64,000 bases of DNA, taken from the NCBI GenBank assembly GCA_022266195.1, contig WHVY01000009.1:1426001-1490000 (forward strand). Direction: 5' to 3'. The notes beneath the pieces were generated by a model. The model saw nothing but the letters and a program-made list of their open reading frames with translations. It searched no databases and was not told the origin of the DNA. The position numbers and the translations under genes are program-made. This document shows, piece by piece, positions 51,236 to 62,464 of the stretch. Source of the DNA: Tetranychus cinnabarinus (lineage: Eukaryota; Arthropoda; Arachnida; Trombidiformes; Tetranychidae). The number at the start of each line of letters is the position of its first letter. Within the stretch, counting starts at the first letter, position 1.

Positions 51236-51305
51236 GAATCTTAGATTTGTAATAATCATCTTTCTCCTTTTCATGAAACATTTTGAACTAAATCTGATTT
51301 TAATA
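51236..51305 (-). pseudogene. relic of a NYN-gene C-terminal coding segment
   Basis: The sequence runs ttggaatcttagatttgtaa, as at the 3' end of the broken copy near 54684, and then jumps to ctttctccttttcatgaaac, which matches the stretch coding for FKMLHEKD in the other copies. It lies downstream of the stop codon of the intact gene ending at 51369, so it is a leftover 3' end of an earlier gene version with an internal deletion. Confidence 0.7.
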
Positions 51306-51368
51306 ATGATTTTCATTCCATAGCTCCATTAATTTTTTTTATAATAATATCGAAAGTGTTGGTGAGCT

Positions 51369-54146
51369 TCAACATAAAAAAGACTTATCCAATCGAACAT
51401 ATTCGGTGTTCGACATTCCAACTGCTTTTCTGTAACTATAATTGAAGTGTCCGAGTGGACAAACATTAGAATGCAAGTATCTAATCCCAGTGCTATTTTT
51501 TGGACTCATCAGTTTATTTGCCAACATTTTAGTTACTTTTGACGGACTTTCTTGGATGGACTCCATTACAACGCCGACTTCAACATCATGTTCATCATTT
51601 TCGTGTAACAATTTAAACTTTATCTTTTCAATTTCAGCTTTTGCTTTTTTTCCTTTCTCTATATCATCAACTGCAACCCAAATTTTATCGTCAAATTCAA
51701 TGCATATTGGACAGTCCATTTGTACCAACTTCAATTTGATTATTGTGCTCATTCCAGATGTCAACTCGAGATCAGATTTTGTTGTTATTATGCGGAATAA
51801 ATATTTTAGTTTCTTTGCCACTTCTCCATCTAATACATCAATATCTGACGTTGGTTGAAGTGTAGATGAATTTGTGTTTAGTTTATCCGCCAGACTTTTG
51901 TTTTGTACAATCTTCTCGAGAACCTTTCGTTGGTCGTTGATGATATAATAATCAGAGTATTCGCAACATGTCGAAGGCTTGATTCTGTCTATGTACATTT
52001 TAAATTTGCAAAAATAAGGAACCTCAAGTTGTCTTATTATATTGATGAAATAATGAGCAACCTGTGCTTCATACTGTGAATTGAACATAAAATTGATATG
52101 AGAATTGAATATTGTGGCAGCGAGTGGAATAACTTTGCAAAACTTTACAAAAATTTTAACTTTTTGTTCGTTTGTAAGTTGGTGGGGTTCCCACCAACTA
52201 TGAATGATTAAAAGTTGTTCAAGAGTAATTTGGAAAACCGTTCCATTGCATTCTTGCTCTTGCATTCGTTGCATTCTTATTTGTTCTATGATTTGTGGTC
52301 TTGTGATTCGCTTCGTATCTTCTATTAATAGTTGACTCGAAAGAAATGCTAAATCATAAGCATCACCAACTAAATCTTGGAATTCGATGGACTCCAGAAG
52401 TTCCTTTGGAGGTTCAGCCATTGATACATCATTTTGGCATTCGAGCTCAGCTAAAAATCCGTCTACAGTTTTCATAGAATTTTCACAGATAGGTTCGTCA
52501 GGAAAACCAATCCAAATCTCTCCTGGAGTTGATTTAATGAAGATGCATTCACGATTCCCTAAAATATATTTGAACCTTCCCTTGAACTCCGTGTGAATAT
52601 GTTCATTAACTTTTACCACAAGACAGTGTATGTCAAGTTCTTTCGTTAGACACCAAGGCATTCCAGTCTTATATCGTTTCATTTTCATTTCAACTTCCTG
52701 TTTGTGAGTTTCTGTTGCGTACTCGTGTTTTATTAATAAAAGCTTTAAATCATTATTATCAATTATTCTTTTAGAAGCGTCTCGATAATCAGAAGAAGAC
52801 TCGAAATGAGCACAGTAAAATTTTCCATCGAATATGACCTTTTTTGCTCCCAAATCGTATAGTTTCTCAAACACGTTATAAAGTAGTGACCATTTGGTTG
52901 GTTCGTAATGTATCGTATTACCAATGAAATCAAATTTATATTCGAAGAATAGTTTCCAATCATAATCACCGCGACCATCAAGGCTGACAACACTAACAGG
53001 CCCTTCATTTGTGGATTTTTGTGTGCATGATTCAACAGTGTATGGGTTTTCGGGATATTTTAATGTCAAGTCGTCCGATGGTTCAGAAATGATTGCATCT
53101 GGATCTATTTCTTGAACTTTTGAAAGACAATCTTTTGCATCAGATTTGAATAAAAAGACAATCCAAAATAATGATTCTCTCGATAAAGTACATTGACTGC
53201 GGTTCTGTGCAGAAACTTCAATAATTTTGCTAATATCGACTTCGTTAGAGTTGCTTATCTTGATGAATGTTAATTGTTTAACTTCATTATCGCTTTCAGT
53301 CTCCATAGTCACATCAGGCTTTATACATTTTAATATATCAGTTAGAGGTGAGTCTACTAACAATTCAGCCTTAAAAATGATGTTGCGAAATCGCAATCCA
53401 TTCAATTGTTCAATGGCGTTTTCAGTATTCCATCGATTAGAAAATCCAATACAAATTGAATTACTGTAAAGAATGGCACTGTTTCCAATACTACCAATGG
53501 CCTTAGAATTCAATTCATTCATCACTTGACTGTCCATAGTGTGATGATAGTTTTCGATTGAAATGAAATACTTTGGTGAACCAGTTGATTTAACTAGCTT
53601 TAGTACATCGTTATTCAACCTGAATGTGTAGTCAGATATTTGATCCAGTTTAGGTGAACATGAATTAGCTAATCTAATCAGATGAATGCATACATTATGA
53701 AGTCTCTTTAGATCACTCAAAGTACCATAATAATCAGCATCACCACTCAACAATATAATTGTACAATCTTGTCCAGCAAATTTAACGAATTTTCTCATCA
53801 ATTCCATTATTTTATCATCAGCTGAATCTTTGATCCCATTGTAAGCTTGGAAATCCAGATTTGCCAATGACTGGCCAACATTTGAAGGTTTATGAACATC
53901 AAAAACGCAAAAGAAAAAGGTTTCATTCAAATTGTAGGGTTTAATTATATTTGATCGAATCAGGTGCACAATGGAATCAACTGATTGTCCATCGATGGAA
54001 TCCACATTTTGAATATCCCAAAACACAGCACAAGGTTTAGCCATTGCAGCTACAGTATATTTGATTATAAAATTCACTGTTTGATTAATTGTGATCGATG
54101 AAAGAAGAGACAAATTAAAAACACCCTCATCGTAGCTTCTCATCAC
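51369..54146 (-). CDS. NYN-domain multi-RRM-like putative endoribonuclease (array copy D)
   Basis: An intronless frame of 925 residues from 54146, or 891 from the ATG at 54044 (MAKPCAVFWDIQNV), which is the start shared with the other copies and the more likely one; the 34 extra residues have no counterpart in them. An NYN domain comes first, with acidic residues in FWDIQN, DSADDKIMELM and SGDADYYGTL. Compared with copy B it lacks about four residues before the middle Asp (NLDFQAYNG). It is followed by six RRM-like beta-alpha-beta modules in the same order as copy B, the linker LLESIEFQDLVGDAYDLAFLS, and a C-terminal PLGHFNYSYRKAVGMS. The domain set points to sequence-selective RNA cleavage, most plausibly in the cytoplasm; this is inferred from MARF1. 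Its C-terminus resembles copy B, whereas relic sequence behind it resembles copy C. Confidence 0.85.
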   Translation of the reverse strand: MMRSYDEGVFNLSLLSSITINQTVNFIIKYTVAAMAKPCAVFWDIQNVDSIDGQSVDSIVHLIRSNIIKPYNLNETFFFCVFDVHKPSNVGQSLANLDFQAYNGIKDSADDKIMELMRKFVKFAGQDCTIILLSGDADYYGTLSDLKRLHNVCIHLIRLANSCSPKLDQISDYTFRLNNDVLKLVKSTGSPKYFISIENYHHTMDSQVMNELNSKAIGSIGNSAILYSNSICIGFSNRWNTENAIEQLNGLRFRNIIFKAELLVDSPLTDILKCIKPDVTMETESDNEVKQLTFIKISNSNEVDISKIIEVSAQNRSQCTLSRESLFWIVFLFKSDAKDCLSKVQEIDPDAIISEPSDDLTLKYPENPYTVESCTQKSTNEGPVSVVSLDGRGDYDWKLFFEYKFDFIGNTIHYEPTKWSLLYNVFEKLYDLGAKKVIFDGKFYCAHFESSSDYRDASKRIIDNNDLKLLLIKHEYATETHKQEVEMKMKRYKTGMPWCLTKELDIHCLVVKVNEHIHTEFKGRFKYILGNRECIFIKSTPGEIWIGFPDEPICENSMKTVDGFLAELECQNDVSMAEPPKELLESIEFQDLVGDAYDLAFLSSQLLIEDTKRITRPQIIEQIRMQRMQEQECNGTVFQITLEQLLIIHSWWEPHQLTNEQKVKIFVKFCKVIPLAATIFNSHINFMFNSQYEAQVAHYFINIIRQLEVPYFCKFKMYIDRIKPSTCCEYSDYYIINDQRKVLEKIVQNKSLADKLNTNSSTLQPTSDIDVLDGEVAKKLKYLFRIITTKSDLELTSGMSTIIKLKLVQMDCPICIEFDDKIWVAVDDIEKGKKAKAEIEKIKFKLLHENDEHDVEVGVVMESIQESPSKVTKMLANKLMSPKNSTGIRYLHSNVCPLGHFNYSYRKAVGMSNTEYVRLDKSFLC

Positions 54147-54317
54147 TGATACTCCTTCAATATTATCTACAGGGAGAAAACATTAGATTTGTCTGAGTTG
54201 GTCTAAAAACCAAAATGCAACCTAACAACCAAAATAAGCAAAAACATAATATAATAGATTAAATATATAAAAAATCTGACTTTCGATATAAGATTAGGGA
54301 ATTCGTTCATTTCGTAG

Positions 54318-54674
54318 GTTCATTTGAATATTTTTCAGATGATGTTTATGAACTCGTCATTCGTTGTTTGGACTATTCGATAAATATTTTCTGGGTCCAT
54401 ATATTCAGCTTACCAATTTTCAGCCTACTCTAGATAAATAGCTTTTGAGACAGTTTTGGCCTAAATCTTTTGTATTTATGCAACATCTACCACAGACTAT
54501 TTATGCGACAGCCAGAATCTAATCATTATATGGTTACACAGTAATTATAATAATTGAAGTCCAAGTTTAACAATATTGAAATAAAAACCAGAAGGAACAA
54601 TTATTTTAGTTTTGCACCTAAGACTTTATTGAGCAAAAACAGAGTCACGTAAAGCGAAAACTTGAGCTTAAAAT
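54318..54674 (-). repeat. NYN-array 3' flank repeat, copy 2
   Basis: Counterpart of 50905-51150, located just downstream (minus strand) of the broken copy C. It includes about 110 bases absent from copy 1 (roughly 54430-54540). Confidence 0.8.
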
Positions 54675-54677
54675 ATA

Positions 54678-57500
54678 TCATAAACTTGGAATCTTGGGTT
54701 TGTAACGATTGTGAGCACATTCAATTTGAATAGCTTGTTTATAACAATAATTAAAGTGTCCTAAAGGTATAAATGATTCGATATCGCACTTCATGAAATC
54801 ACAACCTTTATAATTGTCTCGTGTTGGATCGAATAATATTAAATTAATTGTAATCCAAACATAAAAATCATCATTATCCTTTTCATGTAACATTTTGAAC
54901 TTAATCTGTTCGATTTCAGTTTTTACTTTGATTCCTTTCTCTGAATCATCAAATGCAACCCAAATTTTATCTTCAAATTCAATGTAAACTCGACAGTCCA
55001 TCGATACCAAATGCATTTTTATCATTGATATCATTCCAGATGTGCATTTAAATTCAGAATTTGTTGTTATAATGAATAAATATTGTAGTTTCTTTGCCAC
55101 TCCTCCATCTAATACATCAATATCTGACGTTGGTTGAAGTGTAGATGAATTTGAGTTTAGTTTATCCGCCAGACTTTTGTTTTGTACAATCTTCTCGAGA
55201 ACCTTTCGTTGGTCGTTGATGATATAGTAATCAAGTGTGTTTAATTTTTCTTTAGTTAACAACCACTACTTTGCACTCGCGGTTCATTGTATGGACTATC
55301 TATGTAACCGATTTTGACATTGCTTAAGTAATGAGCCATTGTCTTAACTTCAGCCCGAGAGGTGAAGATAAAACAAACTTCAGTAATACTCGCTGTCAAC
55401 GACCACTGCATTGGAACCTGTACCACGGATGCCATAGCAGCCATTGGAATCACTTTGCCAAATGTAACTAATATTTTTATGATTTTTGTAAGGTCTAATG
55501 ATGGATAAGGAGCATTAGGTCCAAGTCCTGAGACAGTCACATAAAAAAGCGGTTTGTCCCATCCTTGTTCAGTCTTTACCAATGATGATGGCTGAAAGCT
55601 TAATTGGTGTAAAATTTTTGATTTTTTGGATTCATTCAGTTTTCGACTGATGACCAACTCATTTGAAAGGAATGCTAAATCATAAGCTTCACCAATTAAG
55701 TCTTTCAGTTCGATTGATTCCAAAAGCTTCTTTGGAGGTTGAGCCATAGTTATGGGCTTATTTGGTTTCCTCGAGTTGAATAAAAGTTTATTTACTATGT
55801 ATTTTTCAGACTCTTTACAGATACGTTTATCGGGAAATCCCAACCAAATCTCGCCTGAAAACGACTTGATGAAAATACATTCACATTGGCTTAGTGTACC
55901 TCTACTTTTATCAATAAAATCAGCATGAAAATCCCTGTGCAAGGATATCACATAACAGTATAATTCAAGATCTGGAAGGAAACACCAAGGGTTATCGAAA
56001 TGATAACGATTCATCTTATCTGTAATTTCATGTAAAGCTGCTTCTGATGGAATAGTTATTGGTACATAAGTAGAAGCTAAAGATGCTAAATCTAGCCTTT
56101 CCCTGTTATGGCATGCATATTGATAACTTTCCTCGCAGTCAAAATGAACCCAGTAAAACCTTCCATCGAAACAGACCTTTCTGACCCCTAAATGGTAAAA
56201 CTGTGCAAATAAACTGTGAATCAAAGACCATTTCGTGGTTAGATGAGAAGGTATTTTATAGTTATAGTAAAAAACAAGCTTCCATTGATCCGTAACTCGA
56301 TAATTTGAATTTAAATTGTTTGCTCCATTCAGCGTAACCAGTTCGTTTAATTTTGAAATTTTATCGCTCAATTTTAAATCCTGAGAGTTCAAAATTAAAG
56401 AGAATCTATTAAATAGTTTAATTATTTCGCTTTCATTTTCTTTCAAGTTAACGAGTTTTGCAGGTTTATTTGGTTTCAGATCTGAGATCGTTGTTGAGTT
56501 TGAAACTTTTTGTTTATAAAGTTTAACTGTGTAAGGGCTTTCGTGCCACGCATAAGTCAAGTCATCTGGCGGTTCTGAAATGACTGCATCTGGATACGAT
56601 GCCTTAACTTTTGATAAACACTTTTGTGCATCAGATTTGAATGTAAAGACAATCCAAAGGAATGATTTACTCGACAAAATACATTGACCGTCCGGGACTG
56701 GAGCAGGAACAGAAGTTGACTTGAGGAATTGCTTGCTCTTCACGACCTTTGGATTGTGGCTTTAAATATTTCAGTATCTTGGTCAATGGTGAATCATTTA
56801 TTAATGCAACCTTTAGAAAGTGTCCATGATATCGCGATCTGTTTAATTTATCAATCGCTTTTTCAGCATTCTTCAAAGTAAGGAATCCAATACAAATTAA
56901 ATTATCGTAAAAGATGGCACTGTTTTCAATACTTCCAATGGCCTGAGCATTCAATTCATTCATCACTTGATTGGTATTAATTGAAAGAGGATAGTTTTCG
57001 ATTGAAATGAAATACTTTGGTGAACCAGTTGATTTGATCGGCTTTAATACACCATTATTTAACATGAATGTGTAGTCAGCTATTTGCTCAAGTTTAGGAG
57101 AGCATGAATTTGCTAACCGAATCAGATGAATTGATGCATTATGAAGCTTCTTCAGATCACTCAAAGTACCATAATAATCAGCATCACCACTTAACAATAT
57201 AATCGTACATTCTTGTCCAGCAACTTTGACGAATTTTCTCATCAAATCCATTATTTTAATATCAGCGGAATCCTTAACTCCATTATAAGCTTGAACAATA
57301 TCTACATCAAGATTTACTAACGAATGGCCAACATTAGAAGATAATTTATGAACATCGCAAACACAAAAGAAAAAGATTTCATTCAATTCTTAAGGTTTAA
57401 TTATAGTTGATCGAATCAGCTTAATGATTGAATTGACTGATTGTCCTCTTGGTACTCCAACATTTTGAATATCCCAAAACACAGCACAAGGTTTACCCAT
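54678..57500 (-). pseudogene. broken NYN multi-RRM-like gene (array copy C)
   Basis: The frame opens MGKPCAVFWDIQNVGVPRGQ at 57500 but hits TAA at 57390-57392 (codon 37), where the intact copies read His-Asn or Tyr-Asn. NYN and RRM1 then continue to about 56750. There a frameshift, with loss of about 35 residues of RRM2, moves the reading into the frame 56743-55256. A second frameshift at about 55255-55262 leads to the last part, 55262-54678 (DYYIINDQRKVLEKIVQNKS ... PLGHFNYCYKQAI). Three independent lesions make a full-length product impossible without recoding or unrecognised introns. The long surviving stretches and the intact DSADIK and SGDADY motifs show that decay is recent. A truncated 495-residue RRM-like protein from the middle frame could still be made, but nothing supports this. 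Confidence 0.8.
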
Positions 57501-58241
57501 AATTATAATTGCATTTATCACCAAGGCAAATGATACTTAATTGTATAATTTAGACATTAACAACTTCACTAAAGCTAGATTTTACTAGCACAATCAAACA
57601 TCAACCAGAATTACGATCAATAATCATAATATGGTAACAATAGGGCGTGATTTTGCTGAGCTGGGGAAACTTTCAACAGTTATCTAAACAAAATTTGCCC
57701 AGTTTCCCTAACGAATTGGGCTGGTAGGAATATTTTGTTCAATGAGTTTGAAAGTTGTAAAGTCATTTAATTCAGACGCTCAATATTTTATTTAAGGGGG
57801 TCAAGTTCCCTATTCAGATTTCAAATCAAAGATTGCAGCTGCAGAATCCACTCGTTTGGTTTGAAAGTAATTTGATAGTTTGAAGATTACGCTAATATTA
57901 ATACAATAAAATAGATGAGTTAAGATGAATTATTAGATGATTTCGGATGATTTGCTTATAAATGATCAATTTCGATACATTTAGCAACTTGATATTCTCA
58001 AGACTAACAAGACTATTGTATTGTAAGAATTTTGTAGTGTATTTCGCAAAGCGTATTGGCATTCCATAGGCGAAAACTCCATAAAAGAATGAGTCTGTGT
58101 AGGTAACAATCCGATCAACTTAAGAAAACTTTTTCTACTTGCAATAACTAGCGAAAGAAAACTGAATTGCAGTCGCTAATTTGTTTATTTGTTTTTTTAT
58201 CACAGAATGAGTAAAGTATCGATAATACGAACTTTACGTCT
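57501..58241. other. spacer between array copies C and B
   Basis: No coding sequence recognised. It contains a short gctggggaaact/agtttccctaacg imperfect inverted repeat near 57660-57710. It does not carry the 3' flank repeat seen behind copies C and D. Confidence 0.5.
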
Positions 58242-61148
58242 TCAAGCCCAAGCTAATGCACTTAACTGACAATATCGGCAGGTTGACATTCCAACTGCTT
58301 TTCTGTAATTATAATTGAAATGGCCTAATGGCTCAACATAGCGATGCTTTTGCATATTTAAAATAATTTTTGGCTTAACCAATTTAATTGCCAACATTTT
58401 AGTTACTTCTGTTGGACTACTTGGGACTGATTGCATTATAACTCCAACTTCAAAATCATCTTCATCCTTTTCATGTAACATTTTGAACTTAATTTGTTCG
58501 ATGTCAGTTTTTGCTTTGGTTCCTTTCTCTAGATCATAAAATGCAACCCAAATTTTATCTTGAAACTCAATGCAAACTGAACAGCCCATTTGTACCAAAT
58601 GCATTTCGATTACTGAGATCATTCCAGATGTAAACTTGAATTCAGAATCAGTGGATATAATGAATAAATATTGTAGCTTCTTTGCCACTTTTTCATCTAA
58701 TACATCAATATCTGGTGTCGATTCTGCTTTCGATGAGTACCAAGTTAATCTACCCTCTATAATATTATTTTGTACGATCTTCTCGAGAACGTTTCGATTG
58801 TCGTTGATGGCATAGTACTTTAAGTTGCTGGAAAATGATAAAGGCTGTTGTTGCACGTCACTTGCTCCATTAAACTCGGGAAAATAGGGAACTTCAAAGG
58901 ATGTTAAGTGATTGATGAAATGACTAGCAGCTAATGCTTCATACCATGAATTGAATATCAATTTGACCTCATCATAAGATGCTGTAGCCGCGAGTGGAAT
59001 AACTTTGCAAAGTTTTACAACAATTTTTACGATCTGTTCTAGCGATAGTTGAATCCAAGGGCTGCAACAACGGAAGTTTCCATTGACAGTGATATGGGAA
59101 ATATCTTTAAATCCTCCATGTTCTTGGTATATTCGTGTAAGAGTTATTCGGTCTATGATGAATGGTCTGGTGACTTTCTTCAAACTTTCTAATTGTTTCG
59201 AAAGAAATTTTAAATCATGAGCATCACCAATTAAATCTCCAAAATTAATAGATTCCAAAAGTTTATTGGAAGGCTTAGCCATTGAGACATTACTTGATAG
59301 CTTGAGACTTGCCAAAAGTCTGAGTACTGTTTTCTTAGAGTTTTTACAAGTAATTTCATCAGGAAAGCTGATCCAAAATTGATTATTACAAAATCTGCTG
59401 AAAATACAATCACGATTTCCTAAAATGTTTTGGCACAATTCGGTGAAAGAAGCAGCATGCATACAGTCAACGTTTACCAAAAGACAGTGTAAATCAAGTT
59501 CTTTATTGAAGCACCAAGGAATTTCGAAAGGATATCGATTCATTTTTATTGTAACTTTCAATTTGCGAGATTCTGATACGTTCACGAATTCTAAAGGTTC
59601 TAAATGACGTGAACGCATTTTTTCAAAAGCATCTCGATAATCAGACATAGAATCAAAATGAGCACAGTAAAGATCGCCATCACATATAACCTTTTTTGCT
59701 CCCAAATCGTAAAGTTTCTCAAACAGATTATAAAGTAGCGACCATTTGGTTGGTTGGCAATCTAACACATGAGAAATATTATTATCATATCGAAAAAACA
59801 TCCTCAAATTGTTAACATCTCGAACATTAAGGGTGGGAATGTTTTTAGACACTGCATTTTTGACTATTTTTTTGCATGATTCGTTAGGGTTTAAAGCATT
59901 TCTAGGTTTTGCATTTGTTGTTTTTTTCAAGTCTACTGATCCCTTTGATGATTTCTGTTTAATATCAGCAAGCGGGTCGATGTTAGGATGATTGATGTTA
60001 GTGGAGCTTTGGTTTTGTGAAGTAACTTGCACATCCTTTGCTGAATTTGGTTTAACTGCGTTATCTACCTGTGAACTCGCTTCTTTTGAGACTTTTTGTT
60101 CACAAGATTCAACAGTGTATGAGCTTTCGTGATATTTTGATGTCAAATCAACCGGTGGATCAGCAATGATTGCATCTGGATACATTATTTGAACTTTTGA
60201 AAGACAATCTTGTGCATCAGATTTGAATGAAAAGACAATCCAGAGAAAGGGTTTCCTTGATAAAATACATTGACTGCCCGATTGTGCCGTACACGCCATA
60301 CAAAACTTAATAGTTTTGCTAATATCGGTTTCATTAGAATAACTCATCTTGATGAATGTTAATTGTTTCACTTCATCATCGCCTTTCGTCTGCATAGTCA
60401 CATTAGGTTTAATACATTTCAATATTTCAGTTAGAGGTGAGTCTAATAGCAATTCGGCCTTTAAAAAGTGGCCATAAAACCGCGATCCATTTAATTGTTC
60501 GATGCCTTTTTCAGCATTCCATAAAGTAGGGAATCCAATGCAGATCGAGTCACCAAATAAAGATGCACTCTTTTGAATACTTCCAGCAATCTGGCCATTC
60601 AAAGTAGTAATAACAAAGTTAATGTCCATAGTTAGAGGATAGTTTTTGACTGAAATAAAATACATTGGATTACCGGTTGCCTTAATTGGCTTCAATACAC
60701 CATCAGTTAACATGAATGTGTAGTTGGATATTTGATCAAGTTTAGGTGAGAATGAATTAGCTAATCTAATCAGATGAATTGATACCTTATGAAGTTTCTT
60801 AAGATCAAACAAAGTACCACAATAATCGGCATCACCACTCAACAATATAATTGTACAATCTTGTCCAGCAACTTTAACAAACTTTCGCATTAAGTCCAAT
60901 ATTTTAATATCAGCGGAATCCTTAACTTCATTGTAAGCTTGAACGATATCAACATCAAGATTTTTTAATGAATTTCCAACATTTGATGGTAACTTTTGAA
61001 CATCACAAACGCAAAAGAAAAAGATTTCATCCAAATTGTGAGGTTTAATTATAGTTGATCGAATCAGCTCAATGATTGAATTAACTGATTGTCCTTTTGG
61101 TACTCCAACATTTTGAATATCCCAGAACACAGCACATGGCTTAGCCAT
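58242..61148 (-). CDS. NYN-domain multi-RRM-like putative endoribonuclease (array copy B)
   Basis: An intronless, intact 968-residue frame, the reference copy of the array. NYN domain at residues 4-150 with Asp10 (FWDIQN), Asp80 (DSADIKILDLM) and Asp106/Asp108 (SGDADY). RRM-like modules at about 162-233, 261-330, 446-525, 551-615, 683-750 and 823-895. Each shows a beta strand, a helix, two strands with an aromatic/hydrophobic pattern (for example SICIGFPTL, LYCAHFDS, QFWISFPD, KIWVAFYDL), and a second helix. A Ser/Lys/Asn-rich linker (~350-440) separates modules 2 and 3, and a conserved LLESINFGDLIGDAHDLKFLS linker separates 4 and 5. The end contains PLGHFNYNYRKAVGMS. MARF1 proteins join NYN to RRM and LOTUS domains; here the tail is RRM-like instead. 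An RNA-degrading role is inferred. Confidence 0.88.
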   Translation of the reverse strand: MAKPCAVFWDIQNVGVPKGQSVNSIIELIRSTIIKPHNLDEIFFFCVCDVQKLPSNVGNSLKNLDVDIVQAYNEVKDSADIKILDLMRKFVKVAGQDCTIILLSGDADYCGTLFDLKKLHKVSIHLIRLANSFSPKLDQISNYTFMLTDGVLKPIKATGNPMYFISVKNYPLTMDINFVITTLNGQIAGSIQKSASLFGDSICIGFPTLWNAEKGIEQLNGSRFYGHFLKAELLLDSPLTEILKCIKPNVTMQTKGDDEVKQLTFIKMSYSNETDISKTIKFCMACTAQSGSQCILSRKPFLWIVFSFKSDAQDCLSKVQIMYPDAIIADPPVDLTSKYHESSYTVESCEQKVSKEASSQVDNAVKPNSAKDVQVTSQNQSSTNINHPNIDPLADIKQKSSKGSVDLKKTTNAKPRNALNPNESCKKIVKNAVSKNIPTLNVRDVNNLRMFFRYDNNISHVLDCQPTKWSLLYNLFEKLYDLGAKKVICDGDLYCAHFDSMSDYRDAFEKMRSRHLEPLEFVNVSESRKLKVTIKMNRYPFEIPWCFNKELDLHCLLVNVDCMHAASFTELCQNILGNRDCIFSRFCNNQFWISFPDEITCKNSKKTVLRLLASLKLSSNVSMAKPSNKLLESINFGDLIGDAHDLKFLSKQLESLKKVTRPFIIDRITLTRIYQEHGGFKDISHITVNGNFRCCSPWIQLSLEQIVKIVVKLCKVIPLAATASYDEVKLIFNSWYEALAASHFINHLTSFEVPYFPEFNGASDVQQQPLSFSSNLKYYAINDNRNVLEKIVQNNIIEGRLTWYSSKAESTPDIDVLDEKVAKKLQYLFIISTDSEFKFTSGMISVIEMHLVQMGCSVCIEFQDKIWVAFYDLEKGTKAKTDIEQIKFKMLHEKDEDDFEVGVIMQSVPSSPTEVTKMLAIKLVKPKIILNMQKHRYVEPLGHFNYNYRKAVGMSTCRYCQLSALAWA

Positions 61149-61989
61149 CTTAAAACACTTGATGCATCAAAATTCACTGCTTGTTCTCATTCAATTGATC
61201 CAATGAACAGGCGTTAATTGAAAATAACATCTAATCATCTAGCTACAATTATTATGATAAATAAATTCTGTAACTATGGGTTAGTCATGTATCATTGAAC
61301 TAACCGTAATCTCATTAGTTGATGATGAAAATGTACCTTACGTTCTTAAATCGAAATATAGCTTATAATATTGATGCACGAAAATATCCATTAAATTACT
61401 GTGAACTACTCACAGTGTCCATACTATGCTCCAAGTTAAATAGTTCAAAATCGGCTTCAATATTTCTTGATAATTAATTGCAAATGACAGATGAAAAGTT
61501 CTTAATTTCAAATAGATCGTAAATAATCACCATTTTTTACTTGTCACTGCAGATGGTCTGACATTTTAGCCCTGAAAACTTATGCTGTATTAGTTATACA
61601 TTGCCTTTATTCAGCGGTGGATATTACATTCATAGTCTGTGTCTGAAATTATATGCCAAATCAAAATATGAAATAATTTGATTTTTAGGAGCTAAGAGGG
61701 ATAAAAGTTATATCTTCGTATAATAAGCTTCTTATTGTATTATACGAATTGTTTGCTGCAACACTTGGAATATTTCTAGGCCAATCTTTACTCAGTTCGA
61801 TTGCTATTGATAATTTTAATGTGTATCAATAAGGTACTCGTGACTGGCTAATCAATGATTTTAAAATTGAATCTAAACCCAAATATCTACACAAATTAGA
61901 CGCGAAGTAACATGAAAGATTCGTCAAAATACGAGTTTATTAAGAGTTAGATTTCATTTTAAAAGCAAGTAAAAGAGTTTGAATAACAG
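61149..61989. other. spacer between array copies B and A
   Basis: No gene seen. Contains a 34-base palindromic element at 61715-61748 with perfect 11-base arms (ttcgtataata and tattatacgaa). Confidence 0.5.
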
Positions 61990-62340
61990 TATATTTTGGT
62001 TTGCATTTCTACTTCTTCTCTGTGACAATAATTAAAGTGTCCTAAAGGGACATATGGGTGAACATACATTATTTGAACTGTAAATTATCAATTCTAACCT
62101 TTGCTATATTTCCTTTGTCTAAATCCTCAACTTCAACCCAAATTTTATCTTCAAATTCAATGATAACTTTATAGCCCATTTCAGAAACATAATATATTTC
62201 TATCGAAAATGAATTTTTTAATTCCTAAATCGTATGATTTCACAAACAGATTATAAAGTAAAGACCATTTAGTTGACAGATTCGTGTCTACAGGAAATTC
62301 AGCGTGAAAAAACATGGCACTTTATTTTACATTCTTACTC
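61990..62340 (-). pseudogene. orphan 3' coding fragments of array copy A
   Basis: Three scraps of the missing second half of copy A remain on the minus strand. About 62310-62212 reads as NLSTKWSLLYNLFVKSYDLG (RRM-like module 3). About 62205-62095 reads as VIIEFEDKIWVEVEDLDKGN (module 6). About 62065-62000 reads as YVPLGHFNYCHREEVEMQ (C-terminal motif). They are in order but with modules 4 and 5 and most linkers deleted, and they are separated from the 383-residue frame by a stop at 62465 and by non-homologous sequence. A gene that was once full length has lost its 3' half by internal deletion. Confidence 0.8.
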
Positions 62341-62464
62341 TTACTTTATTCTTGGGACACTTTCAATGGAGTTGCAACTTATTCAGTATTTTGGACGATT
62401 TCGTGTTCAATTTCTTGAATCTTTGCAGCATTAATATTCAAGGATTTGATGCCCGTTTATCAGG

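Larger units (their letters stand above)
50421..51368. other. spacer between membrane protein and NYN array
   Basis: No gene. The distal half (50905-51150) is a duplicate of 54318-54674, followed by an AT-rich tandem repeat and a relic of NYN-gene coding sequence, each listed separately. Confidence 0.6.

Noticed and set aside
51442..51858. 138-residue plus-strand frame opposite NYN copy D
   Set aside because: It is an antisense shadow of the conserved coding sequence on the minus strand.
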